From NCBI RefSeq assembly GCF_900496995.4, contig NC_044006.1, positions 23,582,214 to 23,646,213 of the forward strand: a stretch of DNA of 64,000 bases, written 5' to 3'. The translations under genes were made by a program, and so were the position numbers. Below the pieces are notes generated by a model, which was not told the DNA's origin, made no database searches, and saw only the letters and a program-made list of their open reading frames with translations. Origin of the DNA: Aquila chrysaetos chrysaetos (Eukaryota; Chordata; Aves; Accipitriformes; Accipitridae). Positions 48,801-63,800 of this stretch are shown here, piece after piece (position 1 is the stretch's first letter; each line of letters opens with the position of its first letter).

Positions 48801-51800
48801 CAGGAAGAGTTACTCTTCCTGACCTTGCCAAGAAATAGGAGATACAGCAATAGAAGTTATTACAGAAGTTAGAAACACTTGTCTACCGTAAAGCATATGT
48901 GGTTGAGTTTTCCTAAGGAAAAAATACTTCTCTGTTAGCATACACATTTAACCAGTAAAAACAAGTCAGTGGTTATGTGGGACACTGAATTGCTGCCCAT
49001 GAATACATGAATATTGACAGAAGGCTCAAAAATATTTAGATCTGTGATAGAGCTCCAAGGGAAAGCAAGTGATGATGCTTAAACACTGAAGAGAGGTTTT
49101 ATGCAAAACCTAATATATTAGGCCTGTGTTTAGTCTATGTAGTTAAATTATGTTTGTAATATTCGATCACACACATATGAAATCTGCTTGCTAGCTACTT
49201 TAAAAATATGATGGCATTTTTTAATATATTAAATTACAATAGGGTAGTTGTTATGCACCTAGATACTATGGTATTCTATAAATAAGTAGTCTTGCCTACG
49301 TGAGGATATTCGGGAAAATTATTTTGAATTAATTTCTGAAGTGGATTAGTAAAGCCCTTTTAATCCCTTGTGTGGACACTTTCCTTCCAGATTAAATCAC
49401 TAATTGTCCACCTAATTCCTCGTTATTTTCCTGAATTTCCTTCTCATGAACCAGTTAGTCCACTTCTAATATGTACAAACTGTAGTAATGATGCCAATAA
49501 TGGCTTAGTGTTATCAAATTAATTTCGGAGGGGTTTTGCATTTTACAGATATACTCAGCTGAACAGACTGATTCTTTTATTTTAATAAAAGTTCATCGTA
49601 AAGCCGTTTAATGCTTGAACAACTTTGTTAATTATACAATTATGTATATTGACTCTGTTCTTTATCAGCACTTGCAGGTGACTAGGAATTACTGTCTAAA
49701 CTTCTTTGCTCTGGGTATGGCACATGATCTTTGTAGGGGAATTATACTACTCGAAGAATTTATTTAAATTTTCTTTACACAACTGTCATGTTATGTATGT
49801 AGGAATACCTGGTTAACTGGTATTTTAATAAGTATGGCATTTGTTTCTTTGACTTACCCTACAGGTGCTGTTGAAAAGGGGAAGAACAACATAAATTACA
49901 TGAACAACTTTCTTGAAGCAATGTTGTTCTGGGAGAAATCAGAAGGTGAAAAGAAGGTAAGAAAGCACTAATATTTCTAAGTGCATTCTGTGTACTGTCT
50001 GATGAAAGATGAGTGAGCGTATCGAAACTGACTCTCTTCATTTTTCTTTTTTTTTTTAATAAAAATACCTTGTCCAAAGATAATAAGGTTTGGTAACAAG
50101 GGAACTTAGTCAAATGACATTTGAGATAAAATCTGTAGTCCTCAGGAGGACTACAAGGATGTCATGAGGTTATGCAGGGAGAAAACTAGAAGGGCCAAAG
50201 CCCAAATAGAAATTAATCTGGTTACTGCCGTAAAAGACAATAAAAAACGTTTCTATAAATACATTAGCAACAAAAGGAGGGCTAAGGAGAATCTCCGTTC
50301 TGTATTGGACACGGGGGAAAACATAGTGATAAAGGCTGAGGAAAAGGCTGATGTACTTAATGCCTTCTTTGCCTCACTCTTTAATAGTAAGACCAGTTGT
50401 TCTCCCTGAGCTGGAAGACGGGGATGGGGAGCAGAATGAAGCCCCCCGTAATCCAAGGGGAGATGGTTAGTGACCTGCTACACCACTTAGACACACAGAA
50501 GTCTATGGGGCCAGATGGGATCCACCCAAGGGTACTGAGGGAGCTGGTGGAAGTGCTCACCAAGCCACTTTCCATTATTTCTCAGTAGTCCTGGCTAACT
50601 GGGGAGGTCCCAGTTGACTGGAAGTTAGCAAATGTGATGCCCATCTACAAGAAGGGCCAGAAGGAGGATCTGGGGAACTACAGGCCTCTCAGTTGGACTT
50701 TGGTGCTGGGGAAGGTTATGGAGTAGATCATCTTGAGTGCCATTACATGGCACATACAGGACAACCAGGCAATCAGGCCCAGTTAGCATGGGTTTATGAA
50801 AGGCAGGTCCTGCTTGACTAACCTGATCTCCTTCTGTGACAAGGTGACCCACTTAGTGGATGATGGAAGGGCTGTGGATGTTATCTACCTAGACTTTAGT
50901 AAAGCCTTTGACAGTTTCCCACAGCATTCTCCTGGAGAAGCAGGCTGCTCATGGCTTGGATAGGTGCACTCTTTGCTGGGTAAAAAATGGCTGGATAACT
51001 GGGCCCAAAGAGTGGTGGTGAATGGAGTTAAATCCAGTGGGCAGCTGGTCACAAGTGGTGTGTCCCAGGGCTCAGTATTGGGGCCAGTTTTCTTTAATAT
51101 CTTTATCAATGATCTGGACGAGGGCATTGAGTGCACCCTCAGTAAGTTTGCAGACAACACCAAGTTGGGCGGGAGTGTTGATCTGCTTGAGGGCAGGAAG
51201 GCTCTACAGAGGGATCTGGACAGGCTAGATTAATGGGCCCAGGCCAATTGTATGGGATGCAACAAGAATTAGTGCTGGGTCCTGCACTTGGGCCACAACA
51301 ATCCCATGCAATGCTATAGGCTTGGGGAAGAGTGGCTGGAAAGTTGCCCGGCAGAGAAAGACCTGGGTGTGTTGGTTGGCAGCCGGCTGAATATGAGCCA
51401 GCAGTGTACCCAGGTGGCCAAGAAGGCCAACGGCATCCTGGCCTGTATCAGAAATAGTGTGGCCAGCAGGAGCAGGGAAGTGATCAGCACTGGTGAGGCT
51501 GCACCTTGAGTACTGTGTTCAGTTTTGGGCCCCTCACTACAAGACAGACATTGAGGTGCTGGAGTGTGTCCAAAGAAGAGCAGTGAAGCTGGTCTAGAGT
51601 ACAAGTCTTATGAGGAGTGGCTGAGGGAACTGGGGTGGTTTAGCCTGGAGAAAAGGAGGCTGAGGGGAGACCTCATAGCTCTCTACAGCTACCTGACAGG
51701 AGGTTGTAGCAAGGTGGGAGTCGGTCTTTCTCCCAAGTAACAACTGATAGGACAAGAGAAAACAGCCTCAAGTTGTGCCAGGGGAGGTTTAGATTGGATA

Positions 51801-54800
51801 ATAGGAAAAATTTCTTCACTGAAAGGGTTGTCAAGTATTGGAACAGGCTGCCCAAGGAAGGGGTTGAATTGCCATCCCTGGGGGTATTTAAAAGACATGT
51901 AGATGTGGTGCTTAGGGACATGGTTTAGTGGTGGACTTGGTAATGCTAGGTTAACAGTTAGACTTGATGATCTTAAAGGTCTTTTCCAACCTAAATGATT
52001 TTATGATTCTATTCTATCTTTCAAATTCAGACAAGCCACAGCATAACTTTCATAGTATGTTTAGTTTTAGGGGATGGGTTGTTTATTGGGATTTTCTAAG
52101 AAAATTGAACAGAACAACAAACTTCTGTTTTACTTAATTTTGAGTGCATCTTTGAGTGTTTGGATCAACAGTGTGTTTTTTGAAGCAAACCTCCCAGTCA
52201 TCCCAATTTTATTGTGCTTTGGTTCCTGTCATGGCGTAGTACTAAATCAGCCAAAATGGATGGATGGATTGATTGATTGATTTTAAGAAAATGAACTGAA
52301 ACAGGCACTCTAGGGGTGCATCTGATGTGCTTAATTGAATACTTAGTCTACCGGATCAAATTGGACCTTCTAAGTAAAGTTTTTTGCAATAGTGTGTAAT
52401 TTGGGTTCGTGGTATGAGCTGTTGCTCACTACAAATCTGCTCCAAACGATAGTCTGTGTATTCACAAAATTACTGTTAACTGACTTTTGCATGATTTGTC
52501 TGTGTGTGCATACGTATGTGATATGTGCACCTTAAAAATTTATCTAGTGTAACCGTCACTTTTCTACCAATCTGTATATGTATTTTTCTAAGAATTTATT
52601 AGAAAAAATTGCTCAACTAGAAGATCTTTGTGCCAAGAAGGAGAAATTTATTCAGTCCAGTAAAATGATAGTTAAATTCCGTGAAGACCATATTGTTCGT
52701 CTGGAGAGATTACACAAAGAGGGTGGTGGAAGTTTATTGCCAAAAGAGCAAGATGATCTCCTCAGTGAATTGAGGGAGGAATTGCAGATACTCAGGGAAC
52801 AGGTAAGTCTGGTTTTTCCTTTCTAGAACAGTTTTCTTTTGTGAGAATAGATATCGTGATGGAGTTCTGTGATGGGTGGATATAGGCTTTTTAGGAAAGA
52901 GGCAGGAAAGAGGAGGATGTGTCATGGGTTCTTTTATAGATACATCTCAAATGCATGGAGTTTCCCTATGGAAGGGACAATGGGTGGGTTTAGAGCTTGT
53001 GAGTTTGCATAAGAGGAGAGGCTAGTAAGAGTGATGTCATGGTGGGAGCTTGCTACAGGCCACCTGATCTGGGTTAGGTAGAGGACTAAGTCTCCTTTAA
53101 GCAACTCAAGGAAGTCTCCAAATCACAAATCCTCATTCTTATGGGAGACTTTAACCTCCATGACATCTGTTGAAAGGGAAGGACAGCAGGATGCAAGTAA
53201 TACAGCAGGTTTCTGAAGGATAATAACACAGATGCTAGATGGGCCAATCAGGGGTGATGCAGTCCTGGAGCTGTTTGAGGAAGGCAAGTAGCAAAGTACA
53301 TACCTAAGGCTTCAGGAGAGGAGGCTTCGGGTTATTCAGGTATCTGGTAGGTGTGGTATTTGTGAAGCAGTTTTGAAGAACAAAGAAGCTCAAGAGAGAA
53401 GGCAGATTCATTAAAAACAATTTCCTCCAAGGACAAGTAGGAAAAAGGAGTAGATGTATTAGAAGACCAGCTTGAATCTGTAGCTCATAACTGAGCTCCA
53501 AAGTGAAGGGGGCGGGGGGGGGGAAGTACAGAAGTCAGGACAGTCATTAAAGGGCTATAGAAACATTACTATGGCATGCAGGGACAGTGTTAAGAAAGCC
53601 AAAGCTCAAAGTTGAAACTGCAAAGGGATGTCAAGAGCAACATGAAACGCTTCTACTGCCTTATTACCAGTAAAAGAGTAAACATATAAAATGTAAACCC
53701 GCTGTCTTTTTTGAGAGCAGATTCCAACGGAGTAGGAAAACTTACAAAAAAAAAATGGGACGGTTTTAACCACTATAGGGAATACTTTTTTCCCCTTCCA
53801 TTACAATTTAATGCGTATTAAAGGTTGTAGATCAACAGCTAGATGTGTATAGCATTGTCTGGAAAACAAAACCTGTTGAATAAAATACTGCTTATCATAG
53901 ATGGAACAACACCCACGAATTGCAAAGTATGCCATGGAGAACCATAACCTCAGAGAGGAGAATAAGAAACTTCGTTCTTTACAGTCAGTTAAAAAGGCTC
54001 AAGAGATTGATGCTCAGACCATTGCAGAACTAGAAAAAGCTTTTTTGGAAGCTTCAGCCACAGAGAAAAATACTGGAGGTAAAAATATGCTAATGTTTTT
54101 CAGCTAAATAAGCTTACCGTATTTCTGTTGTGTGTAGTATTGAAAACGTTGTCTGTCGTGATGTATTTTTGCCTTCTTCAAAGTGGTACCTGAAGACTGA
54201 TTTTTACTTTAGGTTTACTTCATTTTATTCACATTGGCCTTCAAGCAAGTACAGCAATAGGGAACTTGGTGTTGTGCATCTTGTGAACACCACCCATAAT
54301 CTCATTTTGTTGTCCTTAGTTGTCATGAAGACTGCAGTAATATTAATTATTCTGGTTTTCATGTGGACTGTAGCTAATACCCACTTTCTTCAATCTCAAT
54401 TGCTGCTATGTTGTTCAAAAGCCTACAAATGCTTTCATTTTACTAAAACTTAAGCTATTTGAGCTATTCTGTGATTTCAGAGGGTCTATGTTTGTTCTTT
54501 AGGTCATCACTTATATTCCACCACCATATCAGTGGAAGGCAACTCACTGGCATCTGTTGAAAGGCTGAAAGCACGCCTGCTACAGACTCAAAGTGAACTG
54601 GCAAGTTCAAAACAAGAATATGAAGAATTTAAAGAGCTAACCAAGTGAGACAAAACAGTATAGAAATGTCTTAATTAAATGTCTTTAAATAATTACTTAT
54701 ATTGATTTTTAAAAGTTAGTCTCAGATCCTGAATATACGGTCTAAGTATGCTCTTTGCATGTGAGAGAGGGCCAGGTTAAGAAAAATGGCATGCGCACAG

Positions 54801-57800
54801 AATATGTTCCTGTTGAACTTAGTTACTCCCAGACTAGGAAACAACCATGATGCAATCTGAAGGCATGTCTGCACTGTTGCAGATTTCTTTGTCTTTCCAA
54901 AAGCTCTTCTTTATGCTAAGATGCAAAACAGTGCTTCACAACATGCAGGAGATGCACGTACCCTGGAATTCTGATGGTCACCTGCTTAATGGAACAGGGA
55001 GAGTTTGGCTTAGTTTCCATGTTGAGCAATTATTTTTCAGTAACTAAAGTATTACAGATAGAAGCAGTGACAGGAACTAAGAGTTGATGGGTTTGGGGGG
55101 TGGGTATTTGGGGGGTTGTTTTGGTTTAGTGCAACAGTAGTTTTTAATATAACCTCTTTAAGATTGCAAGTTTGAGTCACCATAAATGTAGAATCCAAGC
55201 ACCCCAGAAAGTTTTGGCTAACCTATTGGTTAAATTTTTGTCTCCAAAGATTTTTAAGAAGGCAGTAATACCACTACCTCGAGTCTTGTTATTGGAACAG
55301 AGATTGAATTAAAAGCAAAGCAAAGGGCTTTGAATTTGGAGCTTTGAATTTGGAGCAAAGACATGGTGTCAATAGTTCATTTATGTCCATTTGCTTTGGT
55401 ATCTAAACATGAGATAAGGGTCTACTTTGCCCTTACTAACGTAGTCAAGAATTTACTGTCATTGTTCTCCTTGAGGGCAGCACAAGATAATACAAAAGGC
55501 CTGAGTAATACCTTCAGTGTATATATATTCATATGCAAGTGAATAATACATGCTTAACTTGATCAACCCCATTTCTGAAAAATTCTCATCCTGTTGCTGG
55601 AGATACAAGAAAAATAATTGCATTTCCAGTAAATGAAATATAAACCTGAAAGGCAAAAGGGACCTGATATTTTTTTAACTATATTTTTAGCTTGTACCTA
55701 ATGTTGCTTTTCATTGATTTAATTGAATCTAGAGTATACTTTTAGAAGCATTGGGCACAAGATAGTTCCATTTTTGCCTTCCCACTTTTTTTTTTTTTTT
55801 CAAAGTAGCTTTGTGATGTCCTTTTTTGCTCATTCAGGCCATTGTACAAATCTGTATTTTTATTCTTAGATAAAGAATATTAAGAGAATAATATAATTAA
55901 GAGAATATCTAAGATATTCTTAGATTTCTGTGTAGCAAATCCTATGAACTTTATAAATCGTAATGTTGTCATCTACTGAGTTTATCAATTCAGCAATCTG
56001 TCTATTGTCCTGTATCATTAGTTACAATGCTTTATTTTTATCTTCAGATATTAATTACTTTCTTTTCCTGCCCATTCAATGTATTCCCATTTTATGTATT
56101 CTATGTTTTGTGCATGTCTTGCTTTCTTGATAGTATGTGTGCATTTTTATTATCAATTACTGACATTTTCTTAGTGGAGTGCAGTCAAACAAAAGTGTGC
56201 TTTTGAGCCTCTGGATTCACCTCTGGATTTCACTAAACTTTAAACTTGTTTCCAGTTTCAGAGTAACTGGATGCTTAATTTTACATGCAAGTGTAACTAT
56301 ATGCTGTAACTGAATGAGTAAAATTTAACAATTTCACAAAATCATTGTATGCTAATTTTTCTATTGTCCAATAGCAGTCAGAACTAAAGTTCTACTCTGT
56401 TCCGTAAGTTTTGTTTCAGATGCTAAAAACATGAGGGAAAGTGATAGCATTAAACTGCCAAAGGATGAAATAGTGTATTTCCTTTTGTTTGTAGACTGTG
56501 ACCCTACAATTATGTTAGTAAGGCCAATTATCACAGTAACAGCATGTAGCTCTGCAAAATACCTAATGAAAATTATTCCTAAATTTCTGCTCAACTGTTG
56601 GATTTAAGTTAAAGTACTCTTAGAGGGCAAAATAATCTCAACAGAGCAGCACTTCCATTAAAAAAAAAAAATCTTTAAAGGATTTTCTTTAATCCTGCCA
56701 AGCACCAGTTCAGACTTCTCATATAACTGGATAACATTTTTAAAGCTTAAAACCATATTGGTATGGGTGATATCACTTTCTCATAAAAGGAATTGCAGAG
56801 CTCTCAGCTTATTTCTTAATGTGTAATGGATTTTTTTTTCTGACACGTTTAGTTATCCATCTGCTTGCTTCATTATGCAAGCACAAATAAGCTTCTTAGC
56901 TTTCTAATTTTTTTAAATTTTTTTTTTAACTTTTTAATACAGCAGTGGTGGCTTTCTTCTCAAAATAATGTATTTCAGTGTTTGGGCAAGAGTTCAGCTT
57001 CAGCTTGCTCATTGGCAATACTGTAGCTTATTCTTACTGATGCAAGGGCATACTGATGGAGTGGTTTTGACAGTAGTAACATACTTCCTAAACAGGAAAA
57101 AGCATATGGAACAGGAATCAGAGCTTCAATCCCTTCGGAAAGCAAACCAACATCTTGAAAACATTCTGGAGGCAACCAAAGCACACAAGCGTCAAGAAGT
57201 CTCTCAATTACATAAGCTACACAGAGAAACTCTTAAGGTATAAGTTTATTTAAAACCACACATACTTACTCCTGAGTTGTGTGAGAACATAGACTTTCAT
57301 TTGTACAATCCCTTAACCTAACTAATGTTCTGGTGTGTAATCCATATGTGATAAACCAGATACACCACTTTTTTTTGTTCCGAAATACTTACTGAATGAC
57401 TGCTACTGTAATCAGATGACAAATCTGAAAAAGTGTAGTGGTTTAGAACTAACCACTTTAAGCATTTTATTTCATTATTCTACTTATAGAACTATGAAAT
57501 ACAATACCAGACAAAGTCTTAATTCCATTTTATGGTTAAAATAAAGACTGCTTTGTAATCTTTAAAACAGAACATAACCACTCCAACAAAAGCTTACCAG
57601 TTAAGATCTCGCCTAGTGCCACGAATAAGCCCAGAACTCTTAGATTATCATTCTGAAGAGATGGATGACATTTTGAAAGAGCCGGTTCCCCCAGAGGTGA
57701 ATGAACAAGCATATGAGGTCATTGCTGAGGAGCTCAAAGTGGCACAGGTGAATGTTCTGAATAAAAACTGAAGTGTATGTGTAACTTTTATAATAAAGTG

Positions 57801-60800
57801 GGTTTTGGCATGAAATACTTCCCCCTCACCAAATATATTTGAATTTGCATGGGAAACTGAAGCACTTGATGAATACTTAGGGCTTCACTAAACAGTTCTC
57901 TAATTGTACACTGTACTTACGAGGATTTACAATGAAAATATTGAAAGGGATTTGAGAGTTGAATATCGCAAGTAGTTTAAGATATACAGGGCATTTAAAT
58001 TTTTACTGTTTTAACCTGATAACTTGTCTCCAAGGAAACTTCTTTATAAGTGTCTGGTGATGGCTACATTTAGAACAATACCTAAGCTTAATATATAATA
58101 CTGCATTATTTGAAGAAACCTGCCAAATAATGCTTGTCCATCATTATACCTTAATTGTCTTGTATCTTTCCTAAAGGGCAGGGAAGGACTTTTGTCCCAT
58201 AGAAGAGTGCTACAAAGTTATCTGAACTACTCTCTAGAAGCTGGAACTAACTTCAGTGCATGTAAAACCCTGGCACAACAGCCAAAACTCCTCTTTGATA
58301 CTTACCATAGTGCAGAGATCCTGTAAGGAATTTAGCTAGTGTGTATTTTGAATAACTTCTTTTTAAAGCCTTATTTCTCCAAGATAAACGTGTGTCTGAA
58401 AACTAAGTGTTTATTGGAATCAGTCCTTGTATCCCCTGACAGATTTTCTTGTGTTCTGGCAGTTTAGTTAGCAATAGGAGGAATCAGCTACTTAAGATAC
58501 CAGTTTATTTTTGAATGTTCTGTTTTCTGTTGGTTTGGGCCATAAAAAAAGAAAGTAGTTGACATTTTTATATTTAATATGCACAGACTGCCATATGGCA
58601 TGTGAGAATAACTGGAAGATGGGTGCTCTAATTTTGAGTGTCTCTTGCGTCACAGGAGCAACTGAGCACAATGCAGACAAAGCTGGATGAAGAGGAAAGC
58701 AAGAATATAAAACTCCAGCAGCATATTAATAAACTGGAGCATCATTCTGCACAAATACAGGAGGTGAGAGAACAATAATAATACAGGGCTATATGTGAGT
58801 GTGTGTGTATATATATGACAAGGTGATATCTACCACACTCATACTACTGTGTCATCTAGTGAGGTCTGCAGTGTTACTTGCATTTTGACTTTTGAAGAAT
58901 TTACATAGCATCATAGTTCAGGGCTGTGCAGGAAGACAAGGACTTCATTTAACATAACACTGCAGGTTTGGGGGTTTTTGGTTTTGTTGTTTTAAATGTG
59001 ATTCTGAGCCTGCTTGATCGTAACTATAAGCAAATAGACACTCAAGATGCCTGTGCTTGGTTTTGGCCAACTTCATGATTTCTGGAAAACAGCAATAGTC
59101 ACAAGGAAGTTTTCAACTTTAGAATGCTGAAAATGCTACTTGCCTCAGCTGGAATGGAACTGAAATGTCCTTACTCTATAAAATATTTACAAGTCTTCTT
59201 TAATCGCTAGATTTGATTTAGTACAGAAAAGGAAACAAGGCCTGTATTCTTCCCAGATTAGTCTCATCTCTGATAGCTCTGTTCTGAAGTAAATCTCAGC
59301 TTGTAAGCTGTGGGTTGCTTTTAAATAAACTTTTTAGATAAGGTAATGTCTTCAGTTATAATGAATTACTTTTTTTTTTTTTTCTTGGACTTCTATGGAT
59401 TTCAGATTCATCAAACATCAAATTTAAAGAAAAATTCATCTTGTATTTATAATCAACTGATGAAATGCCATAATACGTTATTACATGATTGTTACAGCTC
59501 TGTGACTTAGCCACTCCTACGTTTCCTTCCATTTAAAATTTTTATTTCTCTTCTCAAGCTTCTTTCATCTGAAAGGAATGACTGGAATAAAGAGCGCCAG
59601 GAGCTCCTTGAACAGATGAAATCGCTTGAAAAGCAGTTTCAAGACACTGAAAGCAAGACTGATAGTAAGTCTATGTAAAACTGAAATTCCATATGAAGTT
59701 TTGAGGCGTCTTAGTGTTTTGAATCAACATTAGCACATGCTGAGTTACTATTTGGGTTAGTCATACTGGTTTGATTTTTTTTTAATATTTTTTTAAAGAA
59801 AAAAATCTAATACTTGCAGACCAGCTTTTCTCTGCCCAGTCTTGCACAGTATACAATATTCAGAATTGTTCTCTGTTCAATCTGAATGTGAAGGGAGTAC
59901 AGGATATAGTATTTTAAAAAATTATTAACTAAAAATAAAGGGAAAATCCTCTCTTGGTCTATGGAAATGCAGTGATATTGTCTGGGATGTTTTTGATTCT
60001 GCCTGTACTCCTCAGTTCTTGAAGTCAGTGTTTCATTGACCTTTTCCATTTACAAATCCTTTTTGTGTGTGACCTTCAAGGTTAATTCCACTGAAAATGT
60101 GTAAAGTTTTGTGAGACTTTCCCAGGATGTTCTGTAGTGTTACATGTCCTGTATCTAGCACAGTTTTCCAAATAACATAATTTGTTTGGTTTTTGACAGT
60201 ATTAAAAAGTGAAGTCTATGACTTGCGCATTGTCCTGCAGTCTGCAGACAAGGAGCTGTCTGCTGTAAAATTGGAATATAGTGCCTTTAGGGAAAAGCAA
60301 GAGAAAGAAATCAGTCAGCTTTCTGGTAGACATATGGATGTACAGTTCCAGCTGGACAGTGTCAGGTATGTTGGCAGTTTGGTAAAATGCCTTAACCTCC
60401 CTTCTGGATGCATCTAGTGATTTAGTTGTTCTTTTCTGCACATGAACTTGCACTTTACATCTCTTATTTAAAGTTGTTATTCTGTGATTATGTCCTTCAC
60501 TTTTTTTTTTTTTCTCAATTCTTTCCATGCCTATTTCAGAGCCATGAGAGGGAACATGGTGAAATTAGCAGAAAGAAAATAAAATGAGGCTTCCTTTATT
60601 TTGGTTTGCTATAGCATTTTCCCATTAAGTAGGGTGTACCTGTAAACTTACTGATCTCCAAAAGTTAAGTGTCTGAAGCGGCATAGTTTGTGGGGTTTTG
60701 TTCCAATTTAGTCTTAAAAATTAACTGTTACTTCTCAGTCTGGTCACGTGGAGCAAATGACATAATGATGCTGCTGTAAAAATACAGGAAGAAAGAAACC

Positions 60801-63800
60801 ATAAAAATAAACTGAAGTTTGACTAGTGAAGCCTGAAAAGCTCACTACGTTCTATGCAGTAATTGCCATTATTATTGCGAGGTGAAAATCAGTGAGGTTT
60901 TTAATCATTAGTGCGACTTAGTTATGTTGGGTTTTGTTGTTGTTGGGTTTTATTTGTTTTGTTGGGTTTTGGTTTTGTGGTTTGTTTTTTTTTTTCCCCC
61001 GGAAAGCTTAACTGTGTTATTGCATTATAGTGGGTCATGTCTTAGCTGAAGTCATTTTTTGAGTGATGCATTGTGAGACTGGGAACCTGGAATTGAATTA
61101 AATGTTGTGGTTTCATTGATGCCTTCTGTGTTAGCAGAAGAACTGACTATCTGGAAGGCATTCTTTCTATAGGCTCTCCATTTAATAACATAATTCATAA
61201 CACTTGTCTAGCAGCTCTTTTACCCCTCTTTGCTTTTTCACTTTTGTGAAAGATCAAATTAAATAAGTTTTCAGGGCAACAGTTTAGATGGAAATAACCC
61301 AGACTTGCCCAGAATATATGAAGATTTTATATAGGATAAATAAGCTAGATATCAACTAAGCAGATATAGGTACTGAGGATCATTCTAGCAAAATCTTTTG
61401 TCCAACAACTGGCGAGAAAAAAAAAAGAATAAAAATGGGTGAACACCATTATCAAGACACAGTGACTGAAATTTCTATAGAATTTTATAGGTAAATTATT
61501 TCTAGAGATCAAAAAGAGTACTCTGCCTTCTCTGCCACTGTCACTTAAATTTCCTGTGCCCTTCATAAATTTGGGGTTTCTCAGTTTAAAAAAAAAAAGT
61601 TACCATTTATGTCAGTCACTTGTTTCTAAGATAACTGTACTCTGTACATTATCTGAAGAGTATAAAATACAATTAATTGGAGTATTTTTATAATGAAACA
61701 AACCCTTATCTTAATATTGTAGGTGGGCTTGGTTTTGTTTTGTTTTGTTTTTTTTTATAAAGGCTAGAACATGAAAAGATTCTTGAAGAAAAAGCAAGCC
61801 TGCAGGATGACTATGACAATTTGCAGGAAGTAGCGAAGTTTGAGACAGATCAACTGAAGCAACAACTTGAGGACAGAAAACAAGAAGCAGAAGCAATGAA
61901 AACTGAGCTTTGTGTAAGACAGTCAAGGCTTTTAAAGGACTTTATAATAAGGTTACTCATGTAGCCAGATTGTTTAATTCCTGTTATTGATAATAGATTC
62001 CACAGTAATAAGAGGTTTCCTGGTGATTTCATTTGGAAGATGTACCCAGAATCTTTTTTAAACCTTAGTGCAATATTTTTGCAACTGCAGGCTACAAGAA
62101 ATATCTGATAGCATGATGAAGTAGCAGAGTTTTTGGCTGAAGAAATTGCCCTGGAAATGTTGAGATGGGTTAATTAGTAAAGGAATAAGAAACTGCTTTG
62201 GAAAAGAATCCTGACATCGAAATGCTGGTGACCTTTCATCTCAGTGCTAGCAAAGACTAGTTTACTAATGCTATCTTTACAAAGCAGTTTCTTAAAAATT
62301 TTCATAGTGGATGCGATCTTGTTAAAATGATCTATGGCTTTCTGTGGTGGATCATTGTCCTGCAATTTAGTTGATGCTGTCCTTGAAAGCCTGTCAGACT
62401 GCAGTGACTGCAAAACAGCAGTAAGGTTGCTCAAGGGCTTTTGCAAATGATTTTGCCTGCTTTTCTGCAGTGTACACTGTGCCTGCTCAGCAAGTTTGCT
62501 CCAAGTTTTCCCTTTTAGTGTTTAAAGGAATACTGACAGATTGAAGATTATTATTTTAAATTCCTTATAGTCTAATATCTTGAACTGCTGGTTAGAATTT
62601 GAAAAATCGCCCCAAATTAATCTACAGTTGAAAATTCTAATTTCTCCATTTAAAGCCTTGGGTATTGAGGAAGGTAATAGCTATATGAAATCATTATCAA
62701 TGGCAGGTGAAAAGAGCTGATTGCTTAATATAATATATTATATATTGCTTAATATAATATAATAAGTAAGAGTTTACTTTTGTACTTGTCCAGGACAAAG
62801 CTAAAGATCTTTCCGTTTCCATTTAACGTTTTGGGGGGGCTGGTTTCAGTCATCTTAGGAGTTTGTTTAGATTTTTATTTTGGTTTTAATTCTTCTAAAG
62901 ACCTTATATTGTAACTTGTTATAACAACATATATTTTGACATTCTAGAACCTTCTGAAACTCCTGAAAACAGAAAAAGAACATAATGAAAAACTAACATT
63001 ACAATTACAAGAAGACAAAGAAAACAATTCAAAGTAAGTTTTAATTAGTGGTGGGGTTTATTTTCATCTGACTTCATTGGTTTTGTCCTATGCTAGGTTT
63101 TGTATTCAGATGGGGATCCTGTTTGTAGAGGTGTTTTTCCCCAGCTGGGTGGAGATAATTACATAATGGGCTTTTTTACCTTATCCAACTTAGACCAGCA
63201 CTTCATTTTAATGTATTCAATTAATATGACAAATGTAATTTCATTACAAGTATAGTTCTTCATATCAAAGATAAAGTTCCACTGCTGATAGCAGCGTATA
63301 GCTAGTAACTAAACTATTAGTCTTTTTGTATAGCACTGAGAAGGTGATAGTTAAATAACTCTTAAAAAAAATTAAGTGCAAATAAGAATAAACTTATATG
63401 ACTCGGTTCTTGTTAAAGCTCTCTTGTGTTCTGATTATATTTCTCACTAAAAATATGTTTTCTTCTCCAGGGAGCTCTTGAAAGTACTTGAAAAAGCACA
63501 GGTGGAGAAACCATCCTCTGAAATGGTGACACAGTGTGAGCAGCAGGTACGACAGCAGAATTGAATGTCTAAATGATGTGTTCCTGGATTTCCTTGTGTA
63601 TTAATAGCAATTTTATTGGCGAACTGACTGTTCTGTTGATTACCAGCAAAATAAATGTAGAGTTCTCAAGTTTCAGATTAAGCTACTGCTTAATTTTTCT
63701 GGTAAGGTAAACAACTTGGTTCCTTTCCTTCTTGGTTTTTTGGTTTTTTTTTTTTTTTTTTTTTATGGCTTTGTGGTTTACAAAACATACTTCAAAAGCG

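Noticed and set aside
54130..54453. 107-codon frame with a hydrophobic stretch in KIF15 intron 14
   Set aside because: It lies between two well-supported KIF15 exons and has no homology that I recognise. The hydrophobic run follows from T-rich intron sequence.
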